A program made the position numbers and the translations under genes. This document shows positions 33,287 through 41,245 of a stretch of 51,196 nucleotides of DNA, piece by piece (within the stretch, counting starts at the first letter, position 1; each line of letters starts with the position of its first letter). The DNA is from Thermoplasmata archaeon. Its GTDB lineage: Archaea > Thermoplasmatota > Thermoplasmata > UBA10834. The notes below the pieces were generated by a model. The model saw only the letters and a list, made by a program, of their open reading frames with translations, did not search any database and had not been told where the DNA came from. The stretch is taken from NCBI GenBank assembly GCA_029864565.1, contig JAOTTD010000012.1, forward strand, positions 1 through 51,196. The letters are read 5' to 3'.

Positions 33287-34948
33287 CTATTCATCCGTGC
33301 CGGTTGGCTCCTTCTTCGGCTCCTCCATAAGCGACAGCAGCCTCGCCATCGCCACCGTGAAGTCCTCTATCTCGATGTCCACTTCCGATCGGTCAACTGG
33401 TATCTCATCCCGCAATGCGCAGTCGAAGTGGACCTGACACTTGGGGCAGAACATGAGCAGCTTGTCAGCTCCGAGCTTCTTCGCCTCTTGGAGGCGGTCT
33501 ATCTGCATTTTCTTGACTTGCGCGTTGCAGTTCGCCCATGCGCTCACACCGCAGCAGACCGCTTTATCCTTCGTCCTCTCCATCTCGATGTAGTTGTCGC
33601 CTGAGAACCCCTCTGCGAGTTGTCTCGGGCTATCGTAGATGCCGGAATGTCTGCCGAGTCGGCAGCTGTCGTGGTACGCGAATTTATATGGTGTCTTCGA
33701 GAAGTCGTCTGCGCCTATGTCACCGGAGTCCATCAGCTGCTTGACGAAGTCTGATATGTGCACCAGCTCGAACTCGAAGTCTCCCAGGAGATCCTGATAG
33801 TCAGAGTTGAATGTCCTGTAGCACTCAGGGCAAGTGAAGACGACCTTCTTCGCGCCCGATTTCTTGATCAGGTCCACATTGTACTCCATGAGTTTCTCGA
33901 AGTCGCTCTCGTTGCCTGTCCAGTTGAGATCGTGTCCGCAGCATTTCTCATCGTTGCTCACGACAGGAGTTATCCCTGCTTTGTTCATTATGCGAACGGC
34001 GCTCTCACATATGTCTTTCAATCTTAGCCTACGGTCCTTGAATATCGCGTCGTAATGCGGGAGACATCCGACGAAGTAGAACACATCTCCTTTGTCTGCG
34101 ACCTTGAGGTCGTCCTTTACCCACGCCAGGCGATTCTGATTGAGGTCTGCGTTCGCCATGATGCGTTGTACGGAGTGGATCAGTCCCCCTTGGGAGCACA
34201 AAGGTGCCGCGCCGTACTTGACGGCCTCCTCCCTCATCCCACGAATGAATCCTGAGTAGTCCACCTTGTAGGGGCACATCGCGTTACATTGCTCGCACGC
34301 GAAGCACGTCCATATGTCTCGGTCGGTCGCGATGTTCTCCACAATGCCCTCCATAGCCCTCAGGACTATCGTTCTGGGAGCGAAGTTCGGGTCGAAAGTG
34401 GCAATCGGACACACCGTGGTGCATTTCCCGCACTCCACGCAGTCGAACGCGCTCGTATCCTCAATGATCTGTTTGACCTTCTCCTTGGTCTGCTCCGCCG
34501 TTCTAGGCTCGGCCTCTCTTGCCTTTTTCATTTGCGGCAGCGGCCCGAGCGCCCTGACCTCATCGACGAACTCGTTCACTGCCTTCGCGAACTTCGTCCT
34601 CTCCGATGCATTGATCCATTCGGTCCTGAGCCTTTTAGAGTCCAACCCCATGACGTCGAACAACTCTTTCAGCGCCTCGACCCTCTCCTCGGCCTTCTTA
34701 TTGCCGGACACGTAGTGGCAGTTGTCCATGAGACAACCTATGATTATGACCCCGTGGGCGCCGTTCTCGAAGGCGTCCATTATCACACAAGACTCCACGC
34801 TTCCGCTGCACATCACCCGGATGATCTTCACGTTCGGAGGATACTCTATCTTGTTGATTCCCGCAAGGTTAGCCGACGGGTAGCCACACCAAGTGCAGGT
34901 GAACGCAATTATCTCCGGCTCGAATGAGCCGCCCTTGCCTTCAGCCAT
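33287..34948 (-). CDS. MvhD-HdrC-HdrB fusion (heterodisulfide reductase-like)
   Basis: 553 residues fusing three modules. Residues 1-137: MvhD, with CTWCGYPSANLAG, IRVMCSGSVESC and GCLMDNCHYVSGN, which carries a [2Fe-2S] cluster and passes electrons to HdrA. Residues 165-245: HdrC-like, with two [4Fe-4S] motifs (Cys170/173/176/180 and Cys215/218/221/225). Residues 290-515: HdrB-like, with two CCG units (Cys295, CC336-337, Cys373/376; Cys429, CC465-466, Cys501/504), which in HdrB hold non-cubane clusters at the disulfide site. So one polypeptide spans electron entry to exit. It overlaps hdrA by 8 bases. True substrate is not known; no methanogenesis gene is near. Confidence 0.93.
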   Translation of the reverse strand: MAEGKGGSFEPEIIAFTCTWCGYPSANLAGINKIEYPPNVKIIRVMCSGSVESCVIMDAFENGAHGVIIIGCLMDNCHYVSGNKKAEERVEALKELFDVMGLDSKRLRTEWINASERTKFAKAVNEFVDEVRALGPLPQMKKAREAEPRTAEQTKEKVKQIIEDTSAFDCVECGKCTTVCPIATFDPNFAPRTIVLRAMEGIVENIATDRDIWTCFACEQCNAMCPYKVDYSGFIRGMREEAVKYGAAPLCSQGGLIHSVQRIMANADLNQNRLAWVKDDLKVADKGDVFYFVGCLPHYDAIFKDRRLRLKDICESAVRIMNKAGITPVVSNDEKCCGHDLNWTGNESDFEKLMEYNVDLIKKSGAKKVVFTCPECYRTFNSDYQDLLGDFEFELVHISDFVKQLMDSGDIGADDFSKTPYKFAYHDSCRLGRHSGIYDSPRQLAEGFSGDNYIEMERTKDKAVCCGVSAWANCNAQVKKMQIDRLQEAKKLGADKLLMFCPKCQVHFDCALRDEIPVDRSEVDIEIEDFTVAMARLLSLMEEPKKEPTGTDE

Positions 34949-36719
34949 CAGCTTCAGCCTCCTGCAGCAACGCCCTGATCTGTGCCTCTACCTGCTCTCG
35001 CTTGAATGTGTTGATCATTATCGCCTTGTTGCAGCAGGCCGCGGCGCATGCACCGCATCCCTCGCAGATGATCTCGTCCACTTTCGACACAGTGACGCCT
35101 TTCTCCTTGTCCTCTTCAAGGGTGATGGCCTCGTACTCGCATGCGTCCCTGCATCTGCCGCATCCGCGACATCGCTCCTCGTCGACGAATGCCACGATCC
35201 TCGGGAACTTTATCTTTCCCTTCTGCATGAGGTCTATTGCGCTGGCAGCAGCGGCCTTTGCGTCTTCTATTGAGTATCTGATACCCTTCGGTCCTTGCGC
35301 TGTACCCGCAACGTACACCCCCCTCCTGAACTCCGACGGGAACATCGGGTTGATGTCCTTCATGAACTTGTCGATGTCCGTCTGTATGTGGAGCATCTTC
35401 GATATCACATCGCTCCCATCGGCCGGCTCCTGTCCGACCGCGAGGACAACGAGGTCCGTGGGGATGTTCAGAAGATCTCCTGAATCGGTGTCCAGTGCTC
35501 TGATGAACAGCTTTCCGTGATCCTCGACGACTTCGGACACCCGCCCGCGCACGAAGTTGATGCCCTCTCCCTTGGCCTGATCATAGAACTCTTCGAAGCC
35601 ACGGTACGGTCCCCTCAAGTCTATGTAGTGGATGTAGATCTCCGCATCAGGAAGGACTTTCTTGATCTCTCTTGCCTGGCCGATGGCGTACGTGCAGCAC
35701 ACGAGCGAACAATGTAGGTTGCCTTTGACCTTGTCTCGCGAGCCGACACACTGAATGAAGTTGATGGTCTCGGGGACCTTCCCATCCGACGGGCGTTTCA
35801 GGCCGCCGCCCTTGTCTCGCTGCTCGACGATTAGTTGCTCCAGCTCAACAGTGGTGATGACATCCTTGTTCTCGTACCTGAGTTCGAGGATTCTGCTAGG
35901 ATCGAAGGTCTTGGTGCCCGTGGCGACAATAATCGTCCCAACATCGAACTCCACCGTGCCATCGGGCGTCTTGATCTTGATGTGTCTGTCGCCGAAACCG
36001 CCGGTGATCTCCTCGACCTCAGAGTTCAACAAAACCTCGATGTTCTCATTCTGATGGACATCCTCGATCTTCGGGGTGAAGACACATTCCTTGCAGTACT
36101 GCATGCAGCAGATGCCACAATTGTGTGTCGGGAATGTCATGCTCAGCTTGTATGCGCGTCCCCCCAATTCGTCTGACCTCTCCACTATGTGCACCTTGAA
36201 CCCCTCGCTAGCGATGTCCAAGGCGGCCTGCATTCCGGTGACTCCTCCCCCTATTACCAGAGCTGAGGGTAGGATTGGCACCTCGATATCTTCGAGGGCC
36301 TCCAGCTCCATGGTCCGCGCAATCGCGCCACGAATCAGCTTGCTCGCCTTCTTAGTCGCCTCGTCTCGATCCGCGTGCGACCATGCGCACTGTTCCCGGA
36401 TGTTGACCTGCTCGAACAGGTATCTGTTCATGCCTTCCTCTTCCAATGCGCGGCTGATTATCAGGCCTTGTATGTTGGGTGAGCAAGCAGCGACTGCAAC
36501 TCTGTCGAAATTCTTGGACGCCCGCTCCTCCTTCAGGAACTTCTGACCGTCCCTGGAACAGAGCGCGTCGTGCATTGCGACGGTCACGATTTCCGGACTG
36601 ATGGAGAGTTCCTTCGCGATCGACTCCAAGTCGATGTGCCTCGATATAGCCCCCCGGCATCCGCAGAGATAGGCGGCTACCCGTTTCTTGCCATCAGTGG
36701 CTTGGCTGCCTTCTTCCAT
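34941..36719 (-). CDS. hdrA: HdrA-like flavin/iron-sulfur subunit
   Basis: The electron-bifurcating or confurcating flavin subunit of heterodisulfide reductase-type complexes. About 592 residues. N-terminal domain: AAYLCGCRGAIS, ALCSRDGQ, VAVAACSPN and NIREQCAWSH. FAD fold: SALVIGGGVTGMQAALDI and the second ATGTKTFDP. A cysteine cluster FPTHNCGICCMQYCKEC replaces the usual shorter CSMCILTPK-like segment and has three extra Cys. Two ferredoxin motifs close it: CRGCGRCRDACEY and CEGCGACAAACCN. ATG 36719 or ATG 36731 are possible starts; AGGAG abuts 36731 so 36719 is preferred. Partner is the downstream MvhD-HdrC-HdrB protein. Confidence 0.94.
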   Translation of the reverse strand: MEEGSQATDGKKRVAAYLCGCRGAISRHIDLESIAKELSISPEIVTVAMHDALCSRDGQKFLKEERASKNFDRVAVAACSPNIQGLIISRALEEEGMNRYLFEQVNIREQCAWSHADRDEATKKASKLIRGAIARTMELEALEDIEVPILPSALVIGGGVTGMQAALDIASEGFKVHIVERSDELGGRAYKLSMTFPTHNCGICCMQYCKECVFTPKIEDVHQNENIEVLLNSEVEEITGGFGDRHIKIKTPDGTVEFDVGTIIVATGTKTFDPSRILELRYENKDVITTVELEQLIVEQRDKGGGLKRPSDGKVPETINFIQCVGSRDKVKGNLHCSLVCCTYAIGQAREIKKVLPDAEIYIHYIDLRGPYRGFEEFYDQAKGEGINFVRGRVSEVVEDHGKLFIRALDTDSGDLLNIPTDLVVLAVGQEPADGSDVISKMLHIQTDIDKFMKDINPMFPSEFRRGVYVAGTAQGPKGIRYSIEDAKAAAASAIDLMQKGKIKFPRIVAFVDEERCRGCGRCRDACEYEAITLEEDKEKGVTVSKVDEIICEGCGACAAACCNKAIMINTFKREQVEAQIRALLQEAEADG

Positions 36720-36768
36720 ATCTCCACACATCTCCTATCTGGTCGATTCCCATTCAGTCGGAGCCACG

Positions 36769-37215
36769 TCAGCAGGACACGAACTCGACGCCTTCCTCAA
36801 TCTTGGCGCGTCTCATCGCATGATATATCCCGTCAATGACGCAAGATTCCGTAACGTATCCGTAGAAATCGCCCTTCTCGAACACGGCGATGGTTGAGAC
36901 TCTCGAGTTGGCCATGGCATTTGCGACCCAGCGCAGGTCGAGCGACAGGTTGGTCAACAGCACGAGGGGTTTCGACATGAACTCCTTCACCTTGGCCTTC
37001 GCGGGGTCCTTTCCCTCGGCGATCACCTTTGAGATGATGTCCCTCTTCGTAAGTATGCCATAAGCATCATGGGGGCCGGCTCTCGGCACCAGAATCGTGT
37101 AGCACTTCGCTTCGAGCATCTTGTTGATCGCCTCGAGGACGGGGGCCTCGGGGGAGATTGTGGGGAGCTCGAAGGTCTTGACGACGTCCCTGAGCGACAG
37201 TCTGTTGATCTCCAT
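36769..37215 (-). CDS. CBS-domain-pair protein 1
   Basis: 148-residue protein with two CBS domains, which bind adenosine nucleotides and signal energy state. Repeats of PEAPVLEAINKMLEAKCYT and LDLRWVANAMANSRVSTIAVF are visible. Its ATG overlaps the stop of the upstream CBS protein (TGATG), so both are translated together. It lies just ahead of hdrA in the same operon, so regulation of the Hdr complex by ATP/AMP level is a fair inference. It ends with VEFVSC. Confidence 0.88.
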   Translation of the reverse strand: MEINRLSLRDVVKTFELPTISPEAPVLEAINKMLEAKCYTILVPRAGPHDAYGILTKRDIISKVIAEGKDPAKAKVKEFMSKPLVLLTNLSLDLRWVANAMANSRVSTIAVFEKGDFYGYVTESCVIDGIYHAMRRAKIEEGVEFVSC

Positions 37216-37631
37216 CAGCTCCCCTCCTGCTTGTCATTGCCTGACCCCGCAGCGGCGACAGCTTTGAGGATGTCGATGTCTGATACCGAACCGAGGAAAT
37301 TCTCCCCTTCGAACACCATTATCTTGGATACGTTCTCGTTCGCCATCTTCTTGGCAACCCATCGGATATCGAGATCCAAGTTGTGCATCACCACGACGGG
37401 CTTTCGCGCGCACGAAAGTGCAGGCAGCTTTGACAGAGTCGCTCCGTCCGCTATTGGCCCGACCACAATGTCCCAGCGGAAGATTATCCCATATGCATCA
37501 TCAATCCCTGTCCTGTCAACGATTACGAAGTCCGTCCTGTTCTCCGCCATTGCGACTAGCGCGTCCGCGACCGTGGCGTCAGGCGGAATCCTGACAGGGC
37601 GGGAACCACTCACAATGTCCCTTAGTTCCAT
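37215..37631 (-). CDS. CBS-domain-pair protein 2
   Basis: About 138 residues with a CBS pair: PDATVADALVAMAENRTDFV and LDLDIRWVAKKMANENVSK, then VFEGENFLGSVSDIDILKA. It is a paralog of the following protein, sharing the L-D-L/I-R-W-V-A motif. It is first in the operon CBS2-CBS1-hdrA-(MvhD/HdrC/HdrB). ATG 37631 has GGGAG 4-5 bases upstream. Promoter at 37677-37685 puts the transcript start near 37653. It probably senses adenylate charge; direct partner not known. Confidence 0.88.
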   Translation of the reverse strand: MELRDIVSGSRPVRIPPDATVADALVAMAENRTDFVIVDRTGIDDAYGIIFRWDIVVGPIADGATLSKLPALSCARKPVVVMHNLDLDIRWVAKKMANENVSKIMVFEGENFLGSVSDIDILKAVAAAGSGNDKQEGS

Positions 37632-37676
37632 AGTTCTCCCAACCCCCATCCGTGTAACGGTGTGAATGACCCTAAC

Positions 37677-37685
37677 GATATTTGA
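37677..37685 (-). promoter_or_regulatory. TATA box for CBS-Hdr operon
   Basis: Reverse-strand CAAATATCG, about 50 bases before ATG 37631, with predicted transcript start near 37653. Confidence 0.5.
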
Positions 37686-37754
37686 ACATTCCCGGTTGCA
37701 TCTCGGAAAATGATAAGGTCTGTTTCTGAGCTGGCAATGCTTGAGGGAGAATAG

Positions 37755-37764
37755 AATAATACTT
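37755..37764 (+). promoter_or_regulatory. TATA box for ACD alpha gene
   Basis: AATAATACTT, centred about 28 bases before ATG 37787, indicating a leaderless transcript; the ATGs at 37763 and 37775 lie too near the box. Confidence 0.55.
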
Positions 37765-37786
37765 GTCTAACGCAATGACTCGTCGT

Positions 37787-39175
37787 ATGAGTGACGGCCT
37801 GGACTCCCTCTTCAGACCTTCTGCAATCGCTGTGATCGGAGCCTCTGCCAGTCCGGGGAAGATCGGCAATGCGGTGACTATGAATCTCATGGCGGGCAAT
37901 CGCAAGGTGTATCCCGTGAACCCCAATGAGGCGGAGATAGCGGGGCTCAGATGCTACGGGTCGGTGGAGGAAATTCCTGGTCCTGTCGATCTGGCAGTAG
38001 TGACGCTACCCGCTGGTGCCTGCGTCGAGGCTGTCAGGGGCTGTGTCTCCAAAGGTGTAGGCGCAGTCATTGTGAGCGCCTCGGGCTTTGGTGAGAGCGG
38101 AGAGGCTGGTCGCAAGCGCGAGGAGGAGCTTGTTGAGGCCGTGAAAGGGACGCCAACGCGCATCTTGGGCCCCAACACGATGGGGTTGTTTGTTCCATCT
38201 GCGTCGTTGGATACTCTTTTCATTCCACCTGAAAGGAGCGGCAGACCGGACCCGGGTTCGGTAGCGATGATTTCCCAGAGTGGGGCGGTGGCCGTATCGT
38301 TCTTGGAGAAGGCGGAGGCGTCTGGCATGGGAGTCTCAGCCTGTGTATGTGTCGGCAACAGGTGCGACATCGACGAGATAGAGCTCGTTCAACATTTTGC
38401 CAATGACCACGACACGAAATCCATCGCACTGTATCTCGAATCTTTTTCCGACGGCAGGCGATTTGTCGAGGCTTCGCGCGAGGTGACAAGGGTGAAGCCC
38501 ATGGCCATACTGAAGTCCGGGAGAACACCCGCTGGATCCCGAGCCGCGAGGTCCCATACTGGAGCCATCGCGGCGTCGTCTGACCAAATCGTAGACGGGG
38601 CTTTGCGGCAGGCCGCGGTTGTCCGGGTCTCAGACGAAGAGGCTCTTGTAGACATTTCGCGCGCGCTTTCGGTCATCGGGCACACACAAGGGGGCAGGGT
38701 TTGCGTGATAGCGAGTGCTGGAGGGTTCGGCGTCATAGCCTCAGATATTGTAGATTCCTGCGATAGTCCCTCTCTGCAAATGGCAGAACTCTCCAAGGAA
38801 ACGACAAGTTCTCTGAAGAAGGTGGTCCCCTCGTTCGTATCTCCTCAGAATCCTGTCGACCTGACAGCTGGCGTAACAGACGAAATGTACGATGAGGCAT
38901 TGAAGCTCCTGCAATCGGACCAAGGCGTGGATTCGATCATGATGTCGTTGGAACTCCAGCCTCCGAACATCACTTCTGGTTTGGTCGAGATCGCCGCTAA
39001 GAGATCCTGCTCAGATTCCACACCGATTGTCGTGAGCGCGTTCGCGAGAGACCAAATCCCACTGCTGAAGGAGATGGGCAGGATCGGCCTGGTGGCGTAC
39101 CCGACGATAAGGCGCAGCTTGCGCGCCCTGGATGCATTGGCAGAAAGAGGCGCCCACCTGCGCGATGACAGGTAG
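37787..39175 (+). CDS. Acyl-CoA synthetase (ADP-forming), alpha subunit
   Basis: Alpha subunit of NDP-forming acetate/acyl-CoA synthetase, which makes ATP from acyl-CoA, ADP and phosphate. About 462 residues. CoA-binding Rossmann start SLFRPSAIAVIGASASPGKI, the second VAMISQSGAVAVSFLEK domain, and the phosphorylated His in RAARSHTGAIAASSD. The C-terminal third is the ligase fold (QNPVDLTAGVTDEMYDEAL). No beta subunit (ATP-grasp) gene is in the window, so the partner is encoded elsewhere. ATG 37787 is the leaderless start. Placed beside the Hdr operon, it fits peptide or organic-acid fermentation. Confidence 0.9.
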   Translation: MSDGLDSLFRPSAIAVIGASASPGKIGNAVTMNLMAGNRKVYPVNPNEAEIAGLRCYGSVEEIPGPVDLAVVTLPAGACVEAVRGCVSKGVGAVIVSASGFGESGEAGRKREEELVEAVKGTPTRILGPNTMGLFVPSASLDTLFIPPERSGRPDPGSVAMISQSGAVAVSFLEKAEASGMGVSACVCVGNRCDIDEIELVQHFANDHDTKSIALYLESFSDGRRFVEASREVTRVKPMAILKSGRTPAGSRAARSHTGAIAASSDQIVDGALRQAAVVRVSDEEALVDISRALSVIGHTQGGRVCVIASAGGFGVIASDIVDSCDSPSLQMAELSKETTSSLKKVVPSFVSPQNPVDLTAGVTDEMYDEALKLLQSDQGVDSIMMSLELQPPNITSGLVEIAAKRSCSDSTPIVVSAFARDQIPLLKEMGRIGLVAYPTIRRSLRALDALAERGAHLRDDR

Positions 39176-39182
39176 CCCTGGT

Positions 39183-39236
39183 GCTTGAAACGCCCGCCTA
39201 CATCGAGTGTTTCTCATCGGGGGCGGTGTTTCAAAC
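39183..39236. terminator. Imperfect inverted repeat between convergent genes
   Basis: Arm GCTTGAAACGCCCGCC (39183-39198) pairs with GGCGGTGTTTCAAAC (39222-39236) apart from a bulge. It lies between the ACD stop and the DUF5679 stop, a position expected for a bidirectional terminator. Confidence 0.4.
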
Positions 39237-39260
39237 ACGGGGTTTTCAAAGGCGTTTCGC

Positions 39261-39413
39261 CTATCCGCCGATTCGGAAAACCTTTGTGCCACACTTGGGG
39301 CAAGAGCCCTTCGTGGCAGGCTTTCCATTCTTCAGCTTTACCTTCTTCGGGTCCTTCATCTCTACAGACTTCTTGCACTTAACACAGTAGGCCTTGACCA
39401 ACTTTCCCACCAA
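39261..39413 (-). CDS. DUF5679-like small zinc protein
   Basis: 50 residues. Two CxxC pairs: AYCVKCKKSVEMKDPKKV and GSCPKCGTKVFRIGG, separated by KLKNGKPATKG. This pattern (YCVKCKxxVEMxxP, NGxPAxxG, CPxCGTK) is a well-kept family of archaeal and bacterial small zinc ribbons of unknown function. TTG 39413 and GTG 39410 both fit; a TATA box at 39432-39441 gives a transcript start near 39410, so a leaderless start is likely. It is convergent with the ACD gene. Confidence 0.85.
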   Translation of the reverse strand: MVGKLVKAYCVKCKKSVEMKDPKKVKLKNGKPATKGSCPKCGTKVFRIGG

Positions 39414-39431
39414 TCCTGTATCGTGTTGCAC

Positions 39432-39441
39432 TAATATATAT
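39432..39441 (-). promoter_or_regulatory. TATA box for DUF5679 gene
   Basis: Reverse strand of TAATATATAT, about 25 bases before the TTG/GTG starts at 39413/39410. Confidence 0.55.
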
Positions 39442-39635
39442 TATCATCACAAGAGCGAGCGCGAAGACCCTTGCGACGGGAACTGCCTGACAGCTCCCAC
39501 ATCCATGGCATAGCCTCCAAAATCGGTCGTCTTAGAAAGAATGGGTTTGAAACGGTTTGTGCCAGGGCCATCGCCCCGACATTGTAGCTGAATGACTAAC
39601 TGGATTTGGCAAATCCCCTCCGTTGAGTGGGGGAA

Positions 39636-39758
39636 TCACTCCATCCATCTGCCGTTCGCGAACGATCTCAAGGCCGCCCTCTGTCTCCTCGGGACTGCCA
39701 GGAGCGTCTTCTCCAGCCGCAGATATTTGACCGTACTCCAGATTCTGTTCGGACTCAT
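39636..39758 (-). CDS. Possible small ORF (40 aa) with perfect Shine-Dalgarno
   Basis: AGGAGGTG (39766-39773) lies 7 bases before ATG 39758, the best ribosome site I found in the window. The frame gives a basic 40-residue peptide starting MSPNRIWSTVKYL and ending SFANGRWME. One frame over, without a start near the site, a much longer acidic frame continues (EYGQISAAGEDAPGSPEE, then ERQMDGVIPPL) to about 39536, so a one-base frameshift may have broken a longer gene of about 75 residues. No family recognised for either frame. Confidence 0.4.
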   Translation of the reverse strand: MSPNRIWSTVKYLRLEKTLLAVPRRQRAALRSFANGRWME

Positions 39759-39789
39759 TGTTTTACACCTCCTCAAAAGCTAAGCTCTG

Positions 39790-40176
39790 ACATATTCCGC
39801 TTCTTGTGCAGGTAATGCCAGATGCCTAATCGCGGGCTCCAGCTAGTCCCGGATCTATGGGGGAAGAACTCTCCGGAGCTAGCTTCATTTCGAGCATTGC
39901 GATCGATTCCCCTCTATGCTGGAGGTGTATATCATGATTTTGTTGATACTCTTAGAATGCATACATCCATTTATATAAAATTTCTCAGTTGGTAAGAGTG
40001 CGCCCTCTTTCGTAGCATCATCAGATGGGCCTCAGCATACTAGTCCAGCAATGTGTATGCATTCCAATAGATATATATGATAATATAAAATAACAAATAT
40101 TTACAATAAAATATATGTAATATAATATAGATAAACATCGCTGGGGCGATGTTCGTGCCGGGAGCCGTCTCCCGCA
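39790..40176. other. AT-rich gene-poor region
   Basis: Nearly 390 bases without a recognised gene, in a window otherwise about 55 % GC. Bases 40065-40133 are almost entirely A/T. It also holds GGAGGTG at 39921-39927 followed by ATG 39934 with only a 14-codon frame, and a strong TATA-like ATTTATATAAAAT at 39970-39982. A hairpin ACATCGC-TGG-GGCGATGT (about 40134-40152) closes it. Candidates are a replication origin, a small RNA gene or a regulatory region; no origin-binding repeat or cdc6 gene is visible. Confidence 0.4.
39955..40064. repeat. Widely spaced 10-base inverted repeat
   Basis: GAATGCATAC (39955-39964) and its exact reverse complement GTATGCATTC (40055-40064), offset by 100 bases, flanking the TATA-like element in the AT-rich region. 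Both contain ATGCAT. Confidence 0.6.
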
Positions 40177-40284
40177 TCACCCCGTCAAGGCGAAGATTAC
40201 GCCTATCGCTGCGAAAGCCGCCATTATTATGATAAACAGGAATACGACCGCTTTGCGCTGTATCATTGCGGTCGCCAATATCAT
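40177..40284 (-). CDS. Possible 35-residue membrane peptide
   Basis: Frame MILATAMIQRKAVVFLFIII, then MAAFAAIGVIFALTG: a charged N-terminus (RK) and one 20-residue hydrophobic span. AGGTG lies 3 bases before ATG 40284; ATG 40266 is the alternative. The stop is followed on the minus strand by two hairpins (GGGAGACGGCTCCC, and ACATCGC/GCGATGT) and an A/T-rich run, like a terminator. No family match from memory. Confidence 0.4.
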   Translation of the reverse strand: MILATAMIQRKAVVFLFIIIMAAFAAIGVIFALTG

Positions 40285-40336
40285 CTGCACCTGTCTTAAT
40301 CCTTTTCAGGAGGAAAAAGACGGCCCTTATGGCTCA

Positions 40337-40350
40337 AAATATGCATATAC
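40337..40350 (+). promoter_or_regulatory. TATA box for wHTH/TerB-like gene
   Basis: AAATATGCATATAC contains the palindrome ATATGCATAT (40339-40348). Its centre is about 29 bases before GTG 40373, so the transcript is leaderless. The palindrome could also be an operator. Confidence 0.5.
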
Positions 40351-40372
40351 TCCTACAATCATGCGCTAGCTT

Positions 40373-41233
40373 GTGGGTATCGAAGAAATCTCCTCCGTAA
40401 CGAGCAAGGACAGAATCATTCTTTATCTATCCGATTTCACTCAAGTCGCAGACAGATACGAGCTTCCCTCGGAACTGACCCAGGAATCGATTGCGAACCG
40501 TACAGGGATCAAGAGGAAACACCTGCCACAGTATCTGAAGGACCTCATCTCGGAGAACCTAGTCATCCTGAGGAAGGCACATATAACTGGTATGAAGCAG
40601 CGGATGAATGGCTACTACCTCAGCCCACGCGGGCACGCAAAGTCCGAAGGGATGCGACGAACGCTCGGGGCCATCGTGGTTCCGGTGAGATTCCAGAACG
40701 AGACCTTGGAAATGCGTATCGACAAGATCGACGAGGCGACATCCGCCCACATCACATTCTGCGATATCGTGACCGAGGCAGTCGTAAATGGTTGCCTGGA
40801 AATGGTGTCCTTGGAGAGCATCGAGAAGCGCAGAATTGCCGTCCTCAAAGTCAGGGACGAGGCGACGGAGGCGTACCGGAAGGCTTTGGCAACCGCCTGG
40901 AGGGATGGAAAGGTCACCGCCACCGAGCGGTTCCTCATAGATCAGCTGCGGGAGACGCTGAGGATTACCGACGAAAAGCATCGTTCGCTCGAGTGCGAGA
41001 TTCTCAGTACTTTGGCCGAGGATCATATGGAGTTCCGGAGGATATACAGAAACGTCCTTGAGATAGCACTCGCAGATGGTCAGCTTGAGGGTCCAGAAGC
41101 TGATATTCTGAAGAGCCTCCGCAGGATGCTGAGAATATCTTCCGAGGAGCACCGGGCAATGCAGAAGGACCTCGAGTTCGAGCTTTTCGGACCGCAGAGA
41201 AAATCTGATGCTGGCTTGAGGGCCCAGAAGTGA
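40373..41233 (+). CDS. wHTH DNA-binding protein with TerB-like repeats
   Basis: 286 residues. A winged-helix domain occupies about residues 12-85: RIILYLSDF, then LTQESIANRTGIKRKHLPQY as recognition helix region and GYYLSPRG as wing. The C-terminal half has two copies of a helical unit: EAYRKALATAWRDGKVTATE with LRITDEKHRSLE, and NVLEIALADGQLEGPEADIL with LRISSEEHRAMQ; these resemble TerB/DjlA-like acidic helical modules that bind metal or partners. It is probably a transcription regulator. GTG 40373 is leaderless. The AT-rich region upstream may be its target. Confidence 0.8.
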   Translation: MGIEEISSVTSKDRIILYLSDFTQVADRYELPSELTQESIANRTGIKRKHLPQYLKDLISENLVILRKAHITGMKQRMNGYYLSPRGHAKSEGMRRTLGAIVVPVRFQNETLEMRIDKIDEATSAHITFCDIVTEAVVNGCLEMVSLESIEKRRIAVLKVRDEATEAYRKALATAWRDGKVTATERFLIDQLRETLRITDEKHRSLECEILSTLAEDHMEFRRIYRNVLEIALADGQLEGPEADILKSLRRMLRISSEEHRAMQKDLEFELFGPQRKSDAGLRAQK

Positions 41234-41245
41234 GGAGTTCAGGAC

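Noticed and set aside
33287-36731. Hdr genes as evidence that the organism is a methanogen
   Set aside because: No mcr, mtr or cofactor genes are in the window, the HdrB module is fused to MvhD, and sdh and ACD genes fit a heterotroph equally well.
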